Shown here: positions 24,646 to 34,090 of the stretch, piece by piece | Layout: every line of letters begins with the position of its first letter | How positions within the stretch are numbered: the stretch's first letter is position 1 | Assembly (NCBI GenBank): GCA_964551645.1 | Contig: CAZKDV010000005.1 | Location: forward strand, 1 to 49,793 | Direction of reading: 5' to 3' | Length of the DNA: 49,793 nucleotides | From: CAZKDV01 sp964551645 | Lineage (GTDB): Bacteria; Bacteroidota; Bacteroidia; Bacteroidales; DTU049 | The notes under the pieces: generated by a model | What the model saw: only the letters and a program-made list of their open reading frames with translations | What the model was told of the DNA's origin: nothing | The model's database searches: none | Program-made: the position numbers and the translations under genes

Positions 24646-25803
24646 TTAATTCTGATATATCTTCTTTCTAGTTGGAGTTAAGGAATTATTCTCGTAATAT
24701 TCAATCGTATATGTTCCTGATTCAAATTGAATGATCAAGTCACAACTTTTGCCTGATTCAGTTGCAATCAATGTCTGTTGTTGTAAATCAATCGTCCAAT
24801 TAACAGGTCCATTTGGTAATGATTGGTAATACCAAGAACCTCCCTTTATAACTATTTTCAAAGAAGTTCCTTTTGGCAGATTCGCTGCTAAACTCAATCC
24901 AGAACTAAAACTAGTTTTTTCTCCATACAATACATTTTCACCATAATTACTAAATTCTGGATACTCAATACTATTATTTGGTTCAAAGCTCGTATTATCA
25001 ATAAACATTTGGACATATTTTTCAAAATCAGGTATAGTTACAGTAAGTCCCAAGTTATCATATCTTGATTCTAAATTACTTCTTATTTGATTTAAATCTA
25101 ACAATCGTGCATCATTTATTAATAAACTGCCTAATGATGAGCTATTCAGTACTCCATCTTGACGAATATCTGTTGTAATGTTTGCTAATAAATCACTCAA
25201 TTCTGATTCTGTCCTAAAACCTTGAGTAATCAATGAAACCGCTAATAAAATCGCATTATTATCCCCATCTACAGAAATATCTAATGTTTCAAATTCAATG
25301 ACATCTGTTTTTTCAATTGAAAATATAGATAGAATTTCCTGTTCTGCTTGTTTTTTGGCGTTAGAAAATGATGTTTCACCATTTGATAAAAGGTACTCAA
25401 TTCGACCCTTTTCTAAATGAGATAAGATATTAACATTTATTGTTGTTTTGTCCGTTACATCAGAAAGGGCATACAATATAATTGGTGAGTTTGAATTTTC
25501 TCCTGATATTTCATTGAAATAATAGCCATCTGCTTTTAATTGTACATACTCAGAAATTAGTGAGATATTGTTCATTTGAAATAACCCTGAGTTATCAAGA
25601 ATTTGAGAGGAAAAAGATTTTCCAGTTGGCGATAAATCATCTCTTAATTCATATATGTCAATCGAAGTTCCATTTAGAAAAGGTCCTTTTTGGACCAATC
25701 CGTTAATCTCTGATTTGGTTATTTTTATTTCATCTGTATTCTCTTTCTCACAAGAGGAAAGTATTAGAAGAATTACTGAAAACAAAAAACATAACTTTTT
25801 CAT
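24646..25803 (-). CDS. Conserved Bacteroidota lipoprotein of unknown function
   Basis: 385 aa. SPII signal with lipobox LSSC (C18). After it comes a segment INGLVQKGPFLNGTSIDIYE that looks like a carboxypeptidase-regulatory/Ig-like beta domain, then TTINVNILSHLEKGRIEYL and a mostly helical middle region (about 130-275). The last ~75 residues are beta-rich and aromatic. Similar proteins occur in scattered Bacteroidota (from memory), with no assigned role. No TAnnTTTG box was found upstream. The stop codon is 3 bases from the 139-bp palindrome, so the gene may have arrived with it. Confidence 0.75.
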   Translation of the reverse strand: MKKLCFLFSVILLILSSCEKENTDEIKITKSEINGLVQKGPFLNGTSIDIYELRDDLSPTGKSFSSQILDNSGLFQMNNISLISEYVQLKADGYYFNEISGENSNSPIILYALSDVTDKTTINVNILSHLEKGRIEYLLSNGETSFSNAKKQAEQEILSIFSIEKTDVIEFETLDISVDGDNNAILLAVSLITQGFRTESELSDLLANITTDIRQDGVLNSSSLGSLLINDARLLDLNQIRSNLESRYDNLGLTVTIPDFEKYVQMFIDNTSFEPNNSIEYPEFSNYGENVLYGEKTSFSSGLSLAANLPKGTSLKIVIKGGSWYYQSLPNGPVNWTIDLQQQTLIATESGKSCDLIIQFESGTYTIEYYENNSLTPTRKKIYQN

Positions 25804-26023
25804 AATAATTTATTTTAATAGGTTGAACATCATTTTAATACCACTCAACGACTCATTTACGCAATTCCTTCACTAAAACATTCGTAAATTTCTCTAAATT
25901 TATAAGTTTTTACAAAAATTTCAGTTACATTTTTTATTCTTTTTCAAAATTAAACATAATTTTGAAAAAAACAAAACCAAAAGACAAAAAAATTCCAAAT
26001 TCACCTATTTACATATTAATTCA

Positions 26024-26031
26024 TAATTTTG
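26024..26031 (+). promoter_or_regulatory. Candidate -7 promoter element of the surE-lpxB operon (TAATTTTG)
   Basis: TAnnTTTG match 39 bases before the surE start. A second match lies at 25957-25964. Confidence 0.42.
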
Positions 26032-26069
26032 CATAACTATTATATCACTCTAAAATTACATTAATTGCT

Positions 26070-26840
26070 ATGAAATTTCCTGATAAGTTGATTTTAATCA
26101 CTAATGATGATGGTGTTAATTCTCCCGGTATATTAGAGCTTATCAATATTGCAAAAGAGCTTGCCAAAGTGTTGGTTGTAGCACCCGACAAAGAGCGTTC
26201 GGGAATGAGCCATGCCGTAACAATGAATATTCCGCTCCGACTTCAAGAACATTTGAATACAGAAGATGTTGAAATCTATTCAACTAACGGAACTCCGGTA
26301 GATTGTGTTAAAATAGCAATGCACAGTCTTGCCACCCAACAACCCGATATTATTCTTAGCGGAATCAATCATGGAGCAAATTCTTCTGTCAATATATTTT
26401 ATTCCGGAACTATGGCTGCCGCTATTGAAGGTTGCATGCTGCAAATTCCTTCAATTGGGTTTTCTATATGCGACGAAAATTATCTAATTGACTTTTCAGA
26501 ACATCGTCAAGAAATTAAACGACTAATTTCTCATGTGTTAATAAACAGACTACCGAGCAGAACATGTCTTAATGTTAATTTTCCAAGAAATTATATAGCT
26601 TCAAAAGGTGTAAAAGTGTGCAGACAAGCAAATGCTTATTGGAAAGAAGAATTTGAAACAAAAACAGATCCTCGTAACAACCCATATTATTGGCTGAAAG
26701 GAGTTTTTGTTCCACTCGAAAAAAGTACGGATACAGATATTTGGGCATTAAAAAATGGGTTTGCATCTATTGTTCCCGTTACTGTTGATATAACGGCACA
26801 TGAAACCATTGATTCGCTAACAGAACTATTAGAAGTATGA
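26070..26840 (+). CDS. surE: 5'/3'-nucleotidase SurE
   Basis: Dephosphorylates nucleoside monophosphates in the cytoplasm, a survival-protein function. 256 aa. The metal site is D13-D14 in ILITNDDGVNSPG, with VVAPDKERSGMSHAVT, TNGTPVDCVKIA and ILSGINHGANSSVNIFYSGT supplying the other ligands. All core motifs are intact. First gene of a tight four-gene unit, overlapping the next gene by 4 bases (ATGA). Confidence 0.95.
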   Translation: MKFPDKLILITNDDGVNSPGILELINIAKELAKVLVVAPDKERSGMSHAVTMNIPLRLQEHLNTEDVEIYSTNGTPVDCVKIAMHSLATQQPDIILSGINHGANSSVNIFYSGTMAAAIEGCMLQIPSIGFSICDENYLIDFSEHRQEIKRLISHVLINRLPSRTCLNVNFPRNYIASKGVKVCRQANAYWKEEFETKTDPRNNPYYWLKGVFVPLEKSTDTDIWALKNGFASIVPVTVDITAHETIDSLTELLEV

Positions 26841-27142
26841 TACGACAACTATTTCAAAGAGACAATATCTTTTTTGGAATCTTCATTGGTGTTGCTATCC
26901 CTGCACTACTTTGGCTAATTATTGCCGGAATATCGTCATATTTCTTTCCAATCAATCCAATAAGCAATACTCCGCCTATTTTGAAACAATCAAAAATTCA
27001 GCTTATATGTATTTTTGTTAATGTATTTTTAATCAGATACTATTTGTTGCGTTTAAAGTTTGACCGCACGGGTAGAGGAATTTTGCTTTCAACATTTATA
27101 ATGGCAATTGCTTATTTTTACATTCATCTTAATATTCTATAA
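26837..27142 (+). CDS. Small membrane protein of the surE-lpxB operon
   Basis: 101 aa with three predicted membrane segments (about 11-35, 53-70 and 82-98) and a basic loop LRLKFDRTGRGI before the last. No family recognised. It overlaps surE by 4 bases and ends 12 bases before lpxB, so it is translated with them. A similar small gene is commonly found in this spot in Bacteroidales (recollection), which hints at a link to envelope synthesis without showing it. Confidence 0.7.
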   Translation: MIRQLFQRDNIFFGIFIGVAIPALLWLIIAGISSYFFPINPISNTPPILKQSKIQLICIFVNVFLIRYYLLRLKFDRTGRGILLSTFIMAIAYFYIHLNIL

Positions 27143-27154
27143 AAACTTGAAAAG

Positions 27155-28246
27155 ATGAAATATTATATCATTGCCGGAGAGGCATCAGGAGATTTGCACG
27201 CTAGCAATTTAATTAAAGAATTGACAAATATTGACTCCGAAGCGGAGGTTAGAGCTTGGGGCGGGGACAAAATGAAATCTGTTGGTGCTAATCTTGTAAA
27301 ACACTATAAAAATCACAACTTCATGGGTTTTGTTGAAGTGCTAATGAATATCAAAACCATACTCAAAAACTTAAAATGGTGTAAAAATGACATCAAAAAC
27401 TATAATCCTGATGTGATAATTTTAATTGATTTTCCGGGTTTCAACTTACAAATTGCATCTTGGGCTAAAAAACAAAACTTCAAAGTAATTTATTACATTT
27501 CACCACAAATTTGGGCATGGAAAGCATCACGAATACACACAATCAAGCGAAGTGTTGACAAAATGATAGTAATTCTGCCTTTTGAAAAAGATTTTTATAG
27601 TAAATACAATTATGATGCTATTTATGTAGGACATCCTCTTTTAGATGCAATTAATCAAAAATCGGAAGAAACAAATGCAAACAAAAAAGAAAAAATAATT
27701 GCTCTTCTTCCGGGCAGTCGCAAACAAGAAATAGAAAAAATGTTGCCTACAATGATTGAAACGAATAAGTATTTTCCCGAATATAAATTTATCGTTGCAG
27801 GCGTTGACAGCATTCAGCCCAAATATTACCAAAAAATAGTGCCAAAGTATATTGATATTATTTACAACAAAACTTACGACCTCCTGCAACAATCTGATAT
27901 AGCAATAGTTACGAGTGGAACAGCTACCCTTGAAGCAGCTTTGTTAGAAGTGCCTCAAATCGTTTGCTACAAAAGCAATTATATATCCTATTTAATTGCA
28001 AAACGAGTAATAAAAGTAAAGTACATATCTCTTGTTAATTTAATTTTTAACAAAAAGATTGTTCAAGAACTTATCCAAAAAGACATGAATGTGGCACAAC
28101 TGCGAAAAGAACTTGAAAAAATATGTAATAATATTGAGTATAGAAATAGTATATTTGCAAATTATAAAAAATTAAAAATGATACTTGGTACACATGGAGC
28201 ATCGAAAAGAGCTGCAAATGAAATATTTACATACTTAAACACATAA
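27155..28246 (+). CDS. lpxB: Lipid-A-disaccharide synthase
   Basis: 363 aa GT19 enzyme that joins UDP-2,3-diacylglucosamine and lipid X during lipid A synthesis at the inner membrane. N-terminal IIAGEASGDLHASNLIKEL is the family signature, followed by VILIDFPGFNLQIA, YYISPQIWAWKASRI, VGHPLLD and LLPGSRKQEIEKMLP. The donor-binding SGTATLEAALLEVPQIVCYK comes near the end. It confirms an LPS-type outer membrane. 12 bases after the membrane protein gene and 3 before the next. Confidence 0.96.
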   Translation: MKYYIIAGEASGDLHASNLIKELTNIDSEAEVRAWGGDKMKSVGANLVKHYKNHNFMGFVEVLMNIKTILKNLKWCKNDIKNYNPDVIILIDFPGFNLQIASWAKKQNFKVIYYISPQIWAWKASRIHTIKRSVDKMIVILPFEKDFYSKYNYDAIYVGHPLLDAINQKSEETNANKKEKIIALLPGSRKQEIEKMLPTMIETNKYFPEYKFIVAGVDSIQPKYYQKIVPKYIDIIYNKTYDLLQQSDIAIVTSGTATLEAALLEVPQIVCYKSNYISYLIAKRVIKVKYISLVNLIFNKKIVQELIQKDMNVAQLRKELEKICNNIEYRNSIFANYKKLKMILGTHGASKRAANEIFTYLNT

Positions 28247-28249
28247 AGA

Positions 28250-29431
28250 ATGCTAAAATCGATTCTATATCATATAGTTTTTTTTGTTGTTATTTTATTT
28301 ACATCAAACCAATCAAGCGCAAGTCTATATATTGACATAAACATATATTCAACTGTAGCAATATACAAAACAGATATTACAATTTTTTCTGGAAAATACG
28401 AACTATACGATGCAAATAAAAATCTCATTTGTGAATTGTATAAAAACTCAATGTTAACAATACATACAAAAGGTGCAAAAATTGAAATATATCAAGATAA
28501 AAAACTTTTGGGGCAATCAAGTTCATTTTTCTTAAAAGGAACTGGATTTCTTAATACTTTTAAAGTATCTCCTATCAAGCCGGCTTATGCAATAAGGATA
28601 TATGACGATAATTTATATATTAAGTCGAAAAACAATGCAATAACATTGATAAATAATGTTGATTTGGAAAAATATATTGCCGGAGTTGTTGAATCTGAAG
28701 GCGGTGGTAGCACAAAAGATATTGATTTTTTTCTTGTACAATCAATTGCGTGTCGTACTTATGCTTTAGCAAATATTCGCAAGCATTGGAATGATGGCTT
28801 TCATTTATGCGATGAAGTGCATTGTCAGGTGTATAAAGGGCGTGCCACGCTAAGTTATGTTACCATGGCAACATTCAGAACTACGGGCAAAGTTATAGTT
28901 GATGAAACCAATAAAATGATTTCAGCAGCATTTCATAGTAATAGCGGTGGGCAAACAATGAACAGCGAAGATGTATGGACACTTAAAACTCCATATCTCA
29001 AATCAATTGTTGACACATTTAGTTTGTCAATGCGAAATGCACAATGGGAAGTTAAAATGCCAAAAAATGAATGGTTAGAATATCTAAAAAAACAATATAG
29101 CTATCCTATTGACAAGCCTGAAAAATTAGAAGTAATTTTAAATTTTAGTCAAAATAGTCGAAAAGTACATTTGACTGATAATATTCATTTAAAAGATATT
29201 CGCCGAGATTTGCAATTGCGTTCTACTTTCTTTTCAATTGAAACTATTGAAGATACTGTCAGCTTTAACGGCAAAGGTTATGGACACGGCGTTGGAATGA
29301 GCCAAGAAGGTGCAATAAGAATGATACAACTTGGTTATAGCTATGAAGATGTTATTAACTTTTATTATAAAAATGTACGCATTGTAAATTTTGACGAATT
29401 AGACTATTTCTTTATCAATTACAATTATTAA
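28250..29431 (+). CDS. SpoIID/LytB-domain protein
   Basis: 393 aa with a signal peptide (1-24). The SpoIID domain covers about 130-385. Residues include YIAGVVESEGGG, IACRTYALANIRKH, FHSNSGGQTMNSEDVW and GYGHGVGMSQEGAIRM. SpoIID is a lytic transglycosylase in spore formers that acts on stem-peptide-free glycan. In Bacteroidota the domain is vegetative and its role is not settled. Three bases after lpxB, so envelope-linked by context. Confidence 0.88.
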   Translation: MLKSILYHIVFFVVILFTSNQSSASLYIDINIYSTVAIYKTDITIFSGKYELYDANKNLICELYKNSMLTIHTKGAKIEIYQDKKLLGQSSSFFLKGTGFLNTFKVSPIKPAYAIRIYDDNLYIKSKNNAITLINNVDLEKYIAGVVESEGGGSTKDIDFFLVQSIACRTYALANIRKHWNDGFHLCDEVHCQVYKGRATLSYVTMATFRTTGKVIVDETNKMISAAFHSNSGGQTMNSEDVWTLKTPYLKSIVDTFSLSMRNAQWEVKMPKNEWLEYLKKQYSYPIDKPEKLEVILNFSQNSRKVHLTDNIHLKDIRRDLQLRSTFFSIETIEDTVSFNGKGYGHGVGMSQEGAIRMIQLGYSYEDVINFYYKNVRIVNFDELDYFFINYNY

Positions 29432-29574
29432 ATCGCCTATTTATAGGTGTCCTTTGTAAAGACAAATTAGTCATATCTTAAAAAGTAAACTCAAAACCAG
29501 CAAAAAAACGAAGTATTATGCAATGGGCTTAATTTGCATTCACAACTTGAATTTAGCACCAACTACGCTTCAAA

Positions 29575-30798
29575 CTATAATTTCTTTCTAATCAATAAAG
29601 ATAATATTAAGCCTACTAAAATAAAAGCTATTGCAATTTTATATGTTACTATTCCTGCTTCTGAAGTGCTATATCTATCTGTCATAAATGCAATTATTTG
29701 AGGTCCAATTATTCCGCCTACACTCCACGCAGTAAGTGCTGCACCATAAACGGCAGGCATTAAAGCAGTTCCAAAATAATCTTTTATTAATGAGGGCAAA
29801 ACTCCAAAACCACCACCATAGTTAAGTAAAATTATGCAAACTCCAATTGAAAATATAATTGGACTTTTGATGAAAATCAATAAAATAAAAATTAACAACT
29901 CTATTGCTAATAACAAACGAAAAGTATTAATTCGTCCAACTTTATCTGATACACTTCCCCAAAAAAAGCGACCAACACCATTGAACAAAGCACTAATCCC
30001 AATTAATGTTGCACCACTTGCAGCCAATAATTCAACGCTTAAAGTATTGTTCTTATAGTATAATAAATCTTGCAATAATTGAGATTGAAACGAAATAAAA
30101 ATCATACCTGCAACAACATTGAACATAAACACTATCCAAATTAATATAAAACATCTTGAAGTTAGCACAGTCAATATTTTGATGTCTTCTTTCACATACA
30201 GCTTAGTATCATTTGTTTCATTTGGTAAAGATAAAAATCGCGCAAACAAAGGGAGCAATATCAAAAAACTAACTCCTATAGCCAAAAAAGTGAAAGATAA
30301 ACTACTTTTAAACAAACTCATAAATAGCGGTGCCATAAACTTGCTCATTAGTAAAGCACCTAATCCAAACCCCATAACTACCATACCTGTAACTACTCCT
30401 TGTTTGTCGGGAAACCATTTAGAAACTGTTGCAACAGGAGTAACATAAGCAAGTCCCAAACCGATACCGCCTATTATTCCGAATCCCAAATATAATAAAA
30501 ATAAAAGTTGATATTTTAATGAGAAATATGAAATTATATATCCCAAAGCATATAATATAACGCCTGTTATTGCTAATTTTTTAGGTCCAAATTTGTCAAT
30601 TTTTTGTCCACCCCAGCTGGCTGTAATGCCTAACATAAATATAGATATGCTAAAAGCCAAAGCAGTTTGCGTATTATTCCACCCAAAACTATCTGTTATT
30701 TTGCTTTGAAAAAAACTCCAAGCATAAACAGTACCTAATCCCAAATGAACTAAGGTAGCCATTATTGCGATAAACCATCTGTTTTTGGTGATATTCAT
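29575..30798 (-). CDS. MFS transporter, OFA (oxalate/formate antiporter-like) family
   Basis: 407 aa, 12 predicted membrane helices. OFA features: RWFIAIMATLVHLGLGTVYAW at the start, GWNNTQTALAFSIS, GGIGLGLAYVTPVATVSKWFPD in the middle of the N-half and GYFGTALMPAVYG-like sequence (here DYFGTALMPAVYGAALTAWS) in the C-half. Family members carry small mono/dicarboxylates (oxalate, formate, pyruvate), so the substrate is not set. Single gene, with a TAnnTTTG box upstream. Confidence 0.85.
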   Translation of the reverse strand: MNITKNRWFIAIMATLVHLGLGTVYAWSFFQSKITDSFGWNNTQTALAFSISIFMLGITASWGGQKIDKFGPKKLAITGVILYALGYIISYFSLKYQLLFLLYLGFGIIGGIGLGLAYVTPVATVSKWFPDKQGVVTGMVVMGFGLGALLMSKFMAPLFMSLFKSSLSFTFLAIGVSFLILLPLFARFLSLPNETNDTKLYVKEDIKILTVLTSRCFILIWIVFMFNVVAGMIFISFQSQLLQDLLYYKNNTLSVELLAASGATLIGISALFNGVGRFFWGSVSDKVGRINTFRLLLAIELLIFILLIFIKSPIIFSIGVCIILLNYGGGFGVLPSLIKDYFGTALMPAVYGAALTAWSVGGIIGPQIIAFMTDRYSTSEAGIVTYKIAIAFILVGLILSLLIRKKL

Positions 30799-30818
30799 GT
30801 GGTAAGAAATAGAATTTA

Positions 30819-30826
30819 CAAAATTA
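30819..30826 (-). promoter_or_regulatory. Candidate -7 promoter element of the MFS gene (TAATTTTG)
   Basis: TAnnTTTG match on the minus strand 21 bases before the start. Confidence 0.45.
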
Positions 30827-30897
30827 ATTAAAAGATTTAATACACAAATTTATGCCTACTTAAATAATTGATTAATAAACGACTATACTTAGATGAA

Positions 30898-30905
30898 TAA
30901 TTTTG
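30898..30905 (+). promoter_or_regulatory. Candidate -7 promoter element of the SH3 lipoprotein gene (TAATTTTG)
   Basis: TAnnTTTG match 26 bases before the start, in the divergent gap with the MFS gene. Confidence 0.45.
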
Positions 30906-30930
30906 TACCTTCGCGGTTTATATACACGCT

Positions 30931-31611
30931 ATGAAGCCGTTTGTTAAAATTTTTAGCTTATTACTATTAGTAAGCGCTTGCGAAATTAGAGAGCCTCTGC
31001 CTCCGTATGAAAGAGAAGACGGATATGAAAGAATGGAAAAAGCAGTTGAGCAAACTAATACTGAAGAAAGTATTATTACGGCAAATCGTGTAAATGTTAG
31101 AGAAAAACCTAATGTGAGTTCGAAGATTATTGCACAACTCAATGAAAATGACAGAGTTGTTGTTATAGAAGAATTAAAAGAAGAAATAACTATTGGTGCA
31201 TATAGTTCATGGGTTAAAATTCAGTTGCATGATGATAGAATAGGTTATATTTCAAGCAGCTTCGTAAACTCTATCAATGCTAAAGTACAATCATTTCATG
31301 ATTTTTTTAGAGAATTTAAACATAATTGGCAAGAGCAAAATGAAGTTTTTTTATTGAAATTTATTGATTTTCCACTTGTATTCACAGTATTTGAAAACAG
31401 ACAAAAAAACACTCATAAAGTATCAAGTATAGAAGAATTATTTGAATATTTGATTATTGACGATAATACCATGTCAGATTTTTTATTCACGGCTAAAATT
31501 GACAATAAATATGAAGTTGATTATAGTTATACTGGATTTTCATATACATTATATTTTCGACTCGTCAATAAGCAGTGGAAATTAGAAAAAGTTTTCAAAT
31601 CAATTATGTAA
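30931..31611 (+). CDS. SH3-domain lipoprotein
   Basis: 226 aa. Lipobox LVSAC (C17). Acidic linker (20-45), then a bacterial SH3 domain at about 46-112 (ANRVNVREKPNVSSKIIAQL, then WVKIQLHDDRIGYISSSFV), of the kind that binds peptidoglycan. Residues 115-226 form an unassigned alpha/beta domain. Converges with the VanX-like gene with 7 bases between stops. Confidence 0.8.
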   Translation: MKPFVKIFSLLLLVSACEIREPLPPYEREDGYERMEKAVEQTNTEESIITANRVNVREKPNVSSKIIAQLNENDRVVVIEELKEEITIGAYSSWVKIQLHDDRIGYISSSFVNSINAKVQSFHDFFREFKHNWQEQNEVFLLKFIDFPLVFTVFENRQKNTHKVSSIEELFEYLIIDDNTMSDFLFTAKIDNKYEVDYSYTGFSYTLYFRLVNKQWKLEKVFKSIM

Positions 31612-31618
31612 ACGCTAA

Positions 31619-32356
31619 TTATTTTAAAATACTTAGTGTTTGAATTGCTTTTTGACGCGACATTCCATTAAAGTGCCACCACTCATGTTCAATAATGCCA
31701 AATCCTGCATTTTGCATTGTTCTTCGCAATAACAAACGATTATTGTATTGTTCTTCAGATAATAGTCCGTTTTTCAGACATTGCAATTCACTAATTGGTT
31801 GTGCTAAAATGCCAAAATAATCCACTTCTGTTCCCATATCAAGTGGTATTTTATTTTCATTTATTATTGAAACATCAACTGCACAACCAAAATTATGTAC
31901 AGAGCCTTTTTGAGGATTACTTAGATACTTAACTTTTTCTCTTATCGGCAAATCAAGTGCATTCCACATAATTTGCTGTACTTCAAGTGGACGAGCAGCA
32001 TCATAAATAATTAAAGAATATTCAGGATATTCTGCTTTTAATAACTCTTGTGCCTTCTGCATTTTCAAAGCTATTTCGGGTATGAGATAAGCTTTTTTTA
32101 GACATTCATAAACATTCTTAGATAAAAAATTATTTTCCCGAGCATACATCAAATCTACTTCTATACTTGGCTCTATTTGCCGAACATCAACCAAGCCATG
32201 TTTAATCATTATTGATTCGTAATAGCAAGGTGAATAAAGTTTGCGAATCAGCTCAAATCGTTCAGAAATAACATGTTGTTTAGGAAATAATGCTGTTTCC
32301 TGCTTTGTACAACAACAAAATAAGACAGAAAGAATAATAATGTAAATTTGCTTCAT
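31619..32356 (-). CDS. D-alanyl-D-alanine dipeptidase (VanX/DdpX, M15D), lipoprotein
   Basis: 245 aa. Signal with lipobox near LFCC (C14 or C15). Zinc ligands H154 and D161 in SVHNFGCAVDVS and H228, with catalytic E225 in EWWHF. R122 in DAARP matches the substrate-site Arg of VanX. The enzyme splits D-Ala-D-Ala. Here it is lipid-anchored and no vanA/vanH neighbours exist, so peptidoglycan turnover or nutrition is more likely than glycopeptide resistance. Confidence 0.88.
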   Translation of the reverse strand: MKQIYIIILSVLFCCCTKQETALFPKQHVISERFELIRKLYSPCYYESIMIKHGLVDVRQIEPSIEVDLMYARENNFLSKNVYECLKKAYLIPEIALKMQKAQELLKAEYPEYSLIIYDAARPLEVQQIMWNALDLPIREKVKYLSNPQKGSVHNFGCAVDVSIINENKIPLDMGTEVDYFGILAQPISELQCLKNGLLSEEQYNNRLLLRRTMQNAGFGIIEHEWWHFNGMSRQKAIQTLSILK

Positions 32357-32389
32357 TAATATTTCGCTTTTTCATTATCAATAGTTAGA

Positions 32390-32397
32390 CAAAATTA
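32390..32397 (-). promoter_or_regulatory. Candidate -7 promoter element of the VanX-like gene (TAATTTTG)
   Basis: TAnnTTTG match on the minus strand 34 bases before the start. Confidence 0.42.
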
Positions 32398-32498
32398 TCA
32401 TTTTTTTTTGCAAAAATGAGGACTTTAATAATTAACAAAACATCTGATTTATCTTAATCTAAATTTTTTTAAAACAAATAAAATTAGCGAAAAATATG

Positions 32499-32506
32499 TA
32501 GGTTTG
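32499..32506 (+). promoter_or_regulatory. Candidate -7 promoter element (TAGGTTTG)
   Basis: TAnnTTTG match 39 bases before the lipoprotein gene at 32545. Confidence 0.42.
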
Positions 32507-32544
32507 CAATAAAAATATCACTACTATTATCAAACACATTTTTT

Positions 32545-33120
32545 ATGAATACATTCATAATCCAAAAGGGATATAAAAACTTTATTTTTATACTTTTCTT
32601 AACATTGCTATCTTTTTCATGCGTAAAAAAACATGAGTGTAATTCGTGTGGAAAGGGAAAGAAAAAGACTATAGCCGAGTTTAAGATGAATAGTTTTGAA
32701 TATAAAATAGCAATTCAATCAATACTACATGAAGAATATAAGAATGATTTTTATTACGGAACTTCACAAATTAATGAAAGTTTTTTTTCCGAACTACTTA
32801 ACGAATTAGTGCAAAAATCAGAATTTGAAACAAAAGATGCAATTGCAGCAACAGTTTATTTGAATAAAAAATTGTCAAATTATGTTATAGTTGAACCAAC
32901 TAACATTATCGCTTTTTCACTATATAGATACTTAAATGATACTATATTGATAAATACATTTGTTGAAGATGGGGAATATTATACTCTTCTTAAAAGCAAT
33001 ATTGTGTCGGGTATAGAACTCAATTATCATACTGCAATCCTTGACGAACTGAATTTGCCAGATGGCATAAAACCATCATTTATTACATTTTATGGAGATG
33101 ATTTTTCGCTAATCGAATAA
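32545..33120 (+). CDS. Lipoprotein of unknown function with a cysteine-rich N-terminus
   Basis: 191 aa. The signal region ends at LSFSC (C26). A short HECNSCGKGKKK stretch with two more Cys follows, then a mixed helical domain. No family recognised. Single gene, converging with truA with 4 bases between the stops. Confidence 0.65.
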   Translation: MNTFIIQKGYKNFIFILFLTLLSFSCVKKHECNSCGKGKKKTIAEFKMNSFEYKIAIQSILHEEYKNDFYYGTSQINESFFSELLNELVQKSEFETKDAIAATVYLNKKLSNYVIVEPTNIIAFSLYRYLNDTILINTFVEDGEYYTLLKSNIVSGIELNYHTAILDELNLPDGIKPSFITFYGDDFSLIE

Positions 33121-33124
33121 GTTT

Positions 33125-33940
33125 CTATTGTAGCAGTTCAAAAATAGGAGTTTCTAAACTAATTGTTGTATTTTTCTTCTCAAACTTTATTTTCTCAGGA
33201 TACTTTATGTCCCATAAAAATAAACCCTTAGCATCAACAGATGCACCCGCCGAATTTTTCTTTTTTTCTTCTATTATCGTTCTAAATTCGTGAATTGTCA
33301 TTTTTCCTTTTCCAACTTCAAGCAGAGTTCCAACTATTGCTCTAACCATATTTCTTAAAAATCTATTTGCAGTAATCGTAAATATTAACAATTGACTATT
33401 TTCATCTATTTTCCATTCCGCATTGTATATTTTGCAATCATTAGTTTTATTATTGCCGCCCACTTTTGCAAATGCAGTAAAATCGGAATAATTCTTCAAA
33501 GTCATTGCAGCTAAATTCATCAAATGCACATTTAATTGACCGTGATAATAGTACGCATATTTTGATAAAAACGGATTTTTTGTTTGAGATATAAAATACT
33601 TATATGTTCTTGTTTCTGCATCAAAGCGAGCATGAATATTTTCGCAAACAGGAATTATTTCTCTAATGACTATTGATTCGGACAAAAATAGATTCAGTTT
33701 TCTAATTAATTCCGGAATTTCATTTTGCATTATTTTTCTTTTCAAATCAACATGAGCTACATAAAAACGAGCATGCACCCCCGTGTCTGTTCTGCCGCAA
33801 CCACACAAAGCAATTGTTTGATGTAACAATAACTTCATACAATATTCTACTTCTTGTTGCACAGTAACTGCATTTTCCTGAATTTGCCAACCATGAAAAT
33901 TAGTACCACTATAGGATAAAGAAATAAAATATCTATACAT
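33125..33940 (-). CDS. truA: tRNA pseudouridine synthase A
   Basis: 271 aa, normal length. Makes pseudouridine at positions 38-40 of tRNA anticodon stems. Catalytic D52 in CGRTDTGVHA; also YRYFISLSYSGTNFHGWQ, RTYKYFIS and RFLRNMVRAIVGTLLEVG. Complete. A TAnnTTTG box is just upstream. Confidence 0.96.
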   Translation of the reverse strand: MYRYFISLSYSGTNFHGWQIQENAVTVQQEVEYCMKLLLHQTIALCGCGRTDTGVHARFYVAHVDLKRKIMQNEIPELIRKLNLFLSESIVIREIIPVCENIHARFDAETRTYKYFISQTKNPFLSKYAYYYHGQLNVHLMNLAAMTLKNYSDFTAFAKVGGNNKTNDCKIYNAEWKIDENSQLLIFTITANRFLRNMVRAIVGTLLEVGKGKMTIHEFRTIIEEKKKNSAGASVDAKGLFLWDIKYPEKIKFEKKNTTISLETPIFELLQ

Positions 33941-33952
33941 TTAATTTTTTTG

Positions 33953-33960
33953 CAAAGATA
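33953..33960 (-). promoter_or_regulatory. Candidate -7 promoter element of truA (TATCTTTG)
   Basis: TAnnTTTG match on the minus strand 13 bases before the start, which would leave a very short leader. Confidence 0.38.
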
Positions 33961-34090
33961 CATCTTGTTTGTGTATTATATAAATGCTCAAATGCTTTTG
34001 TGCTTTTTGGAAATGCATTTTTTTATTTTTTATTTGCACTCATGAAAAAAAAGATGTTATTTTGTAATAACTTTAAAAAAATTAATAGCT

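Noticed and set aside
29434..29453. Short inverted repeat (GCCTAT-TT-ATAGGT) after the SpoIID-domain gene as a terminator
   Set aside because: A 6-bp stem with a 2-base loop and no T-tract is too weak.
31619..32356. Glycopeptide resistance (van) cluster
   Set aside because: Only a VanX-like gene is present. There is no VanA-type ligase, VanH or VanRS nearby.
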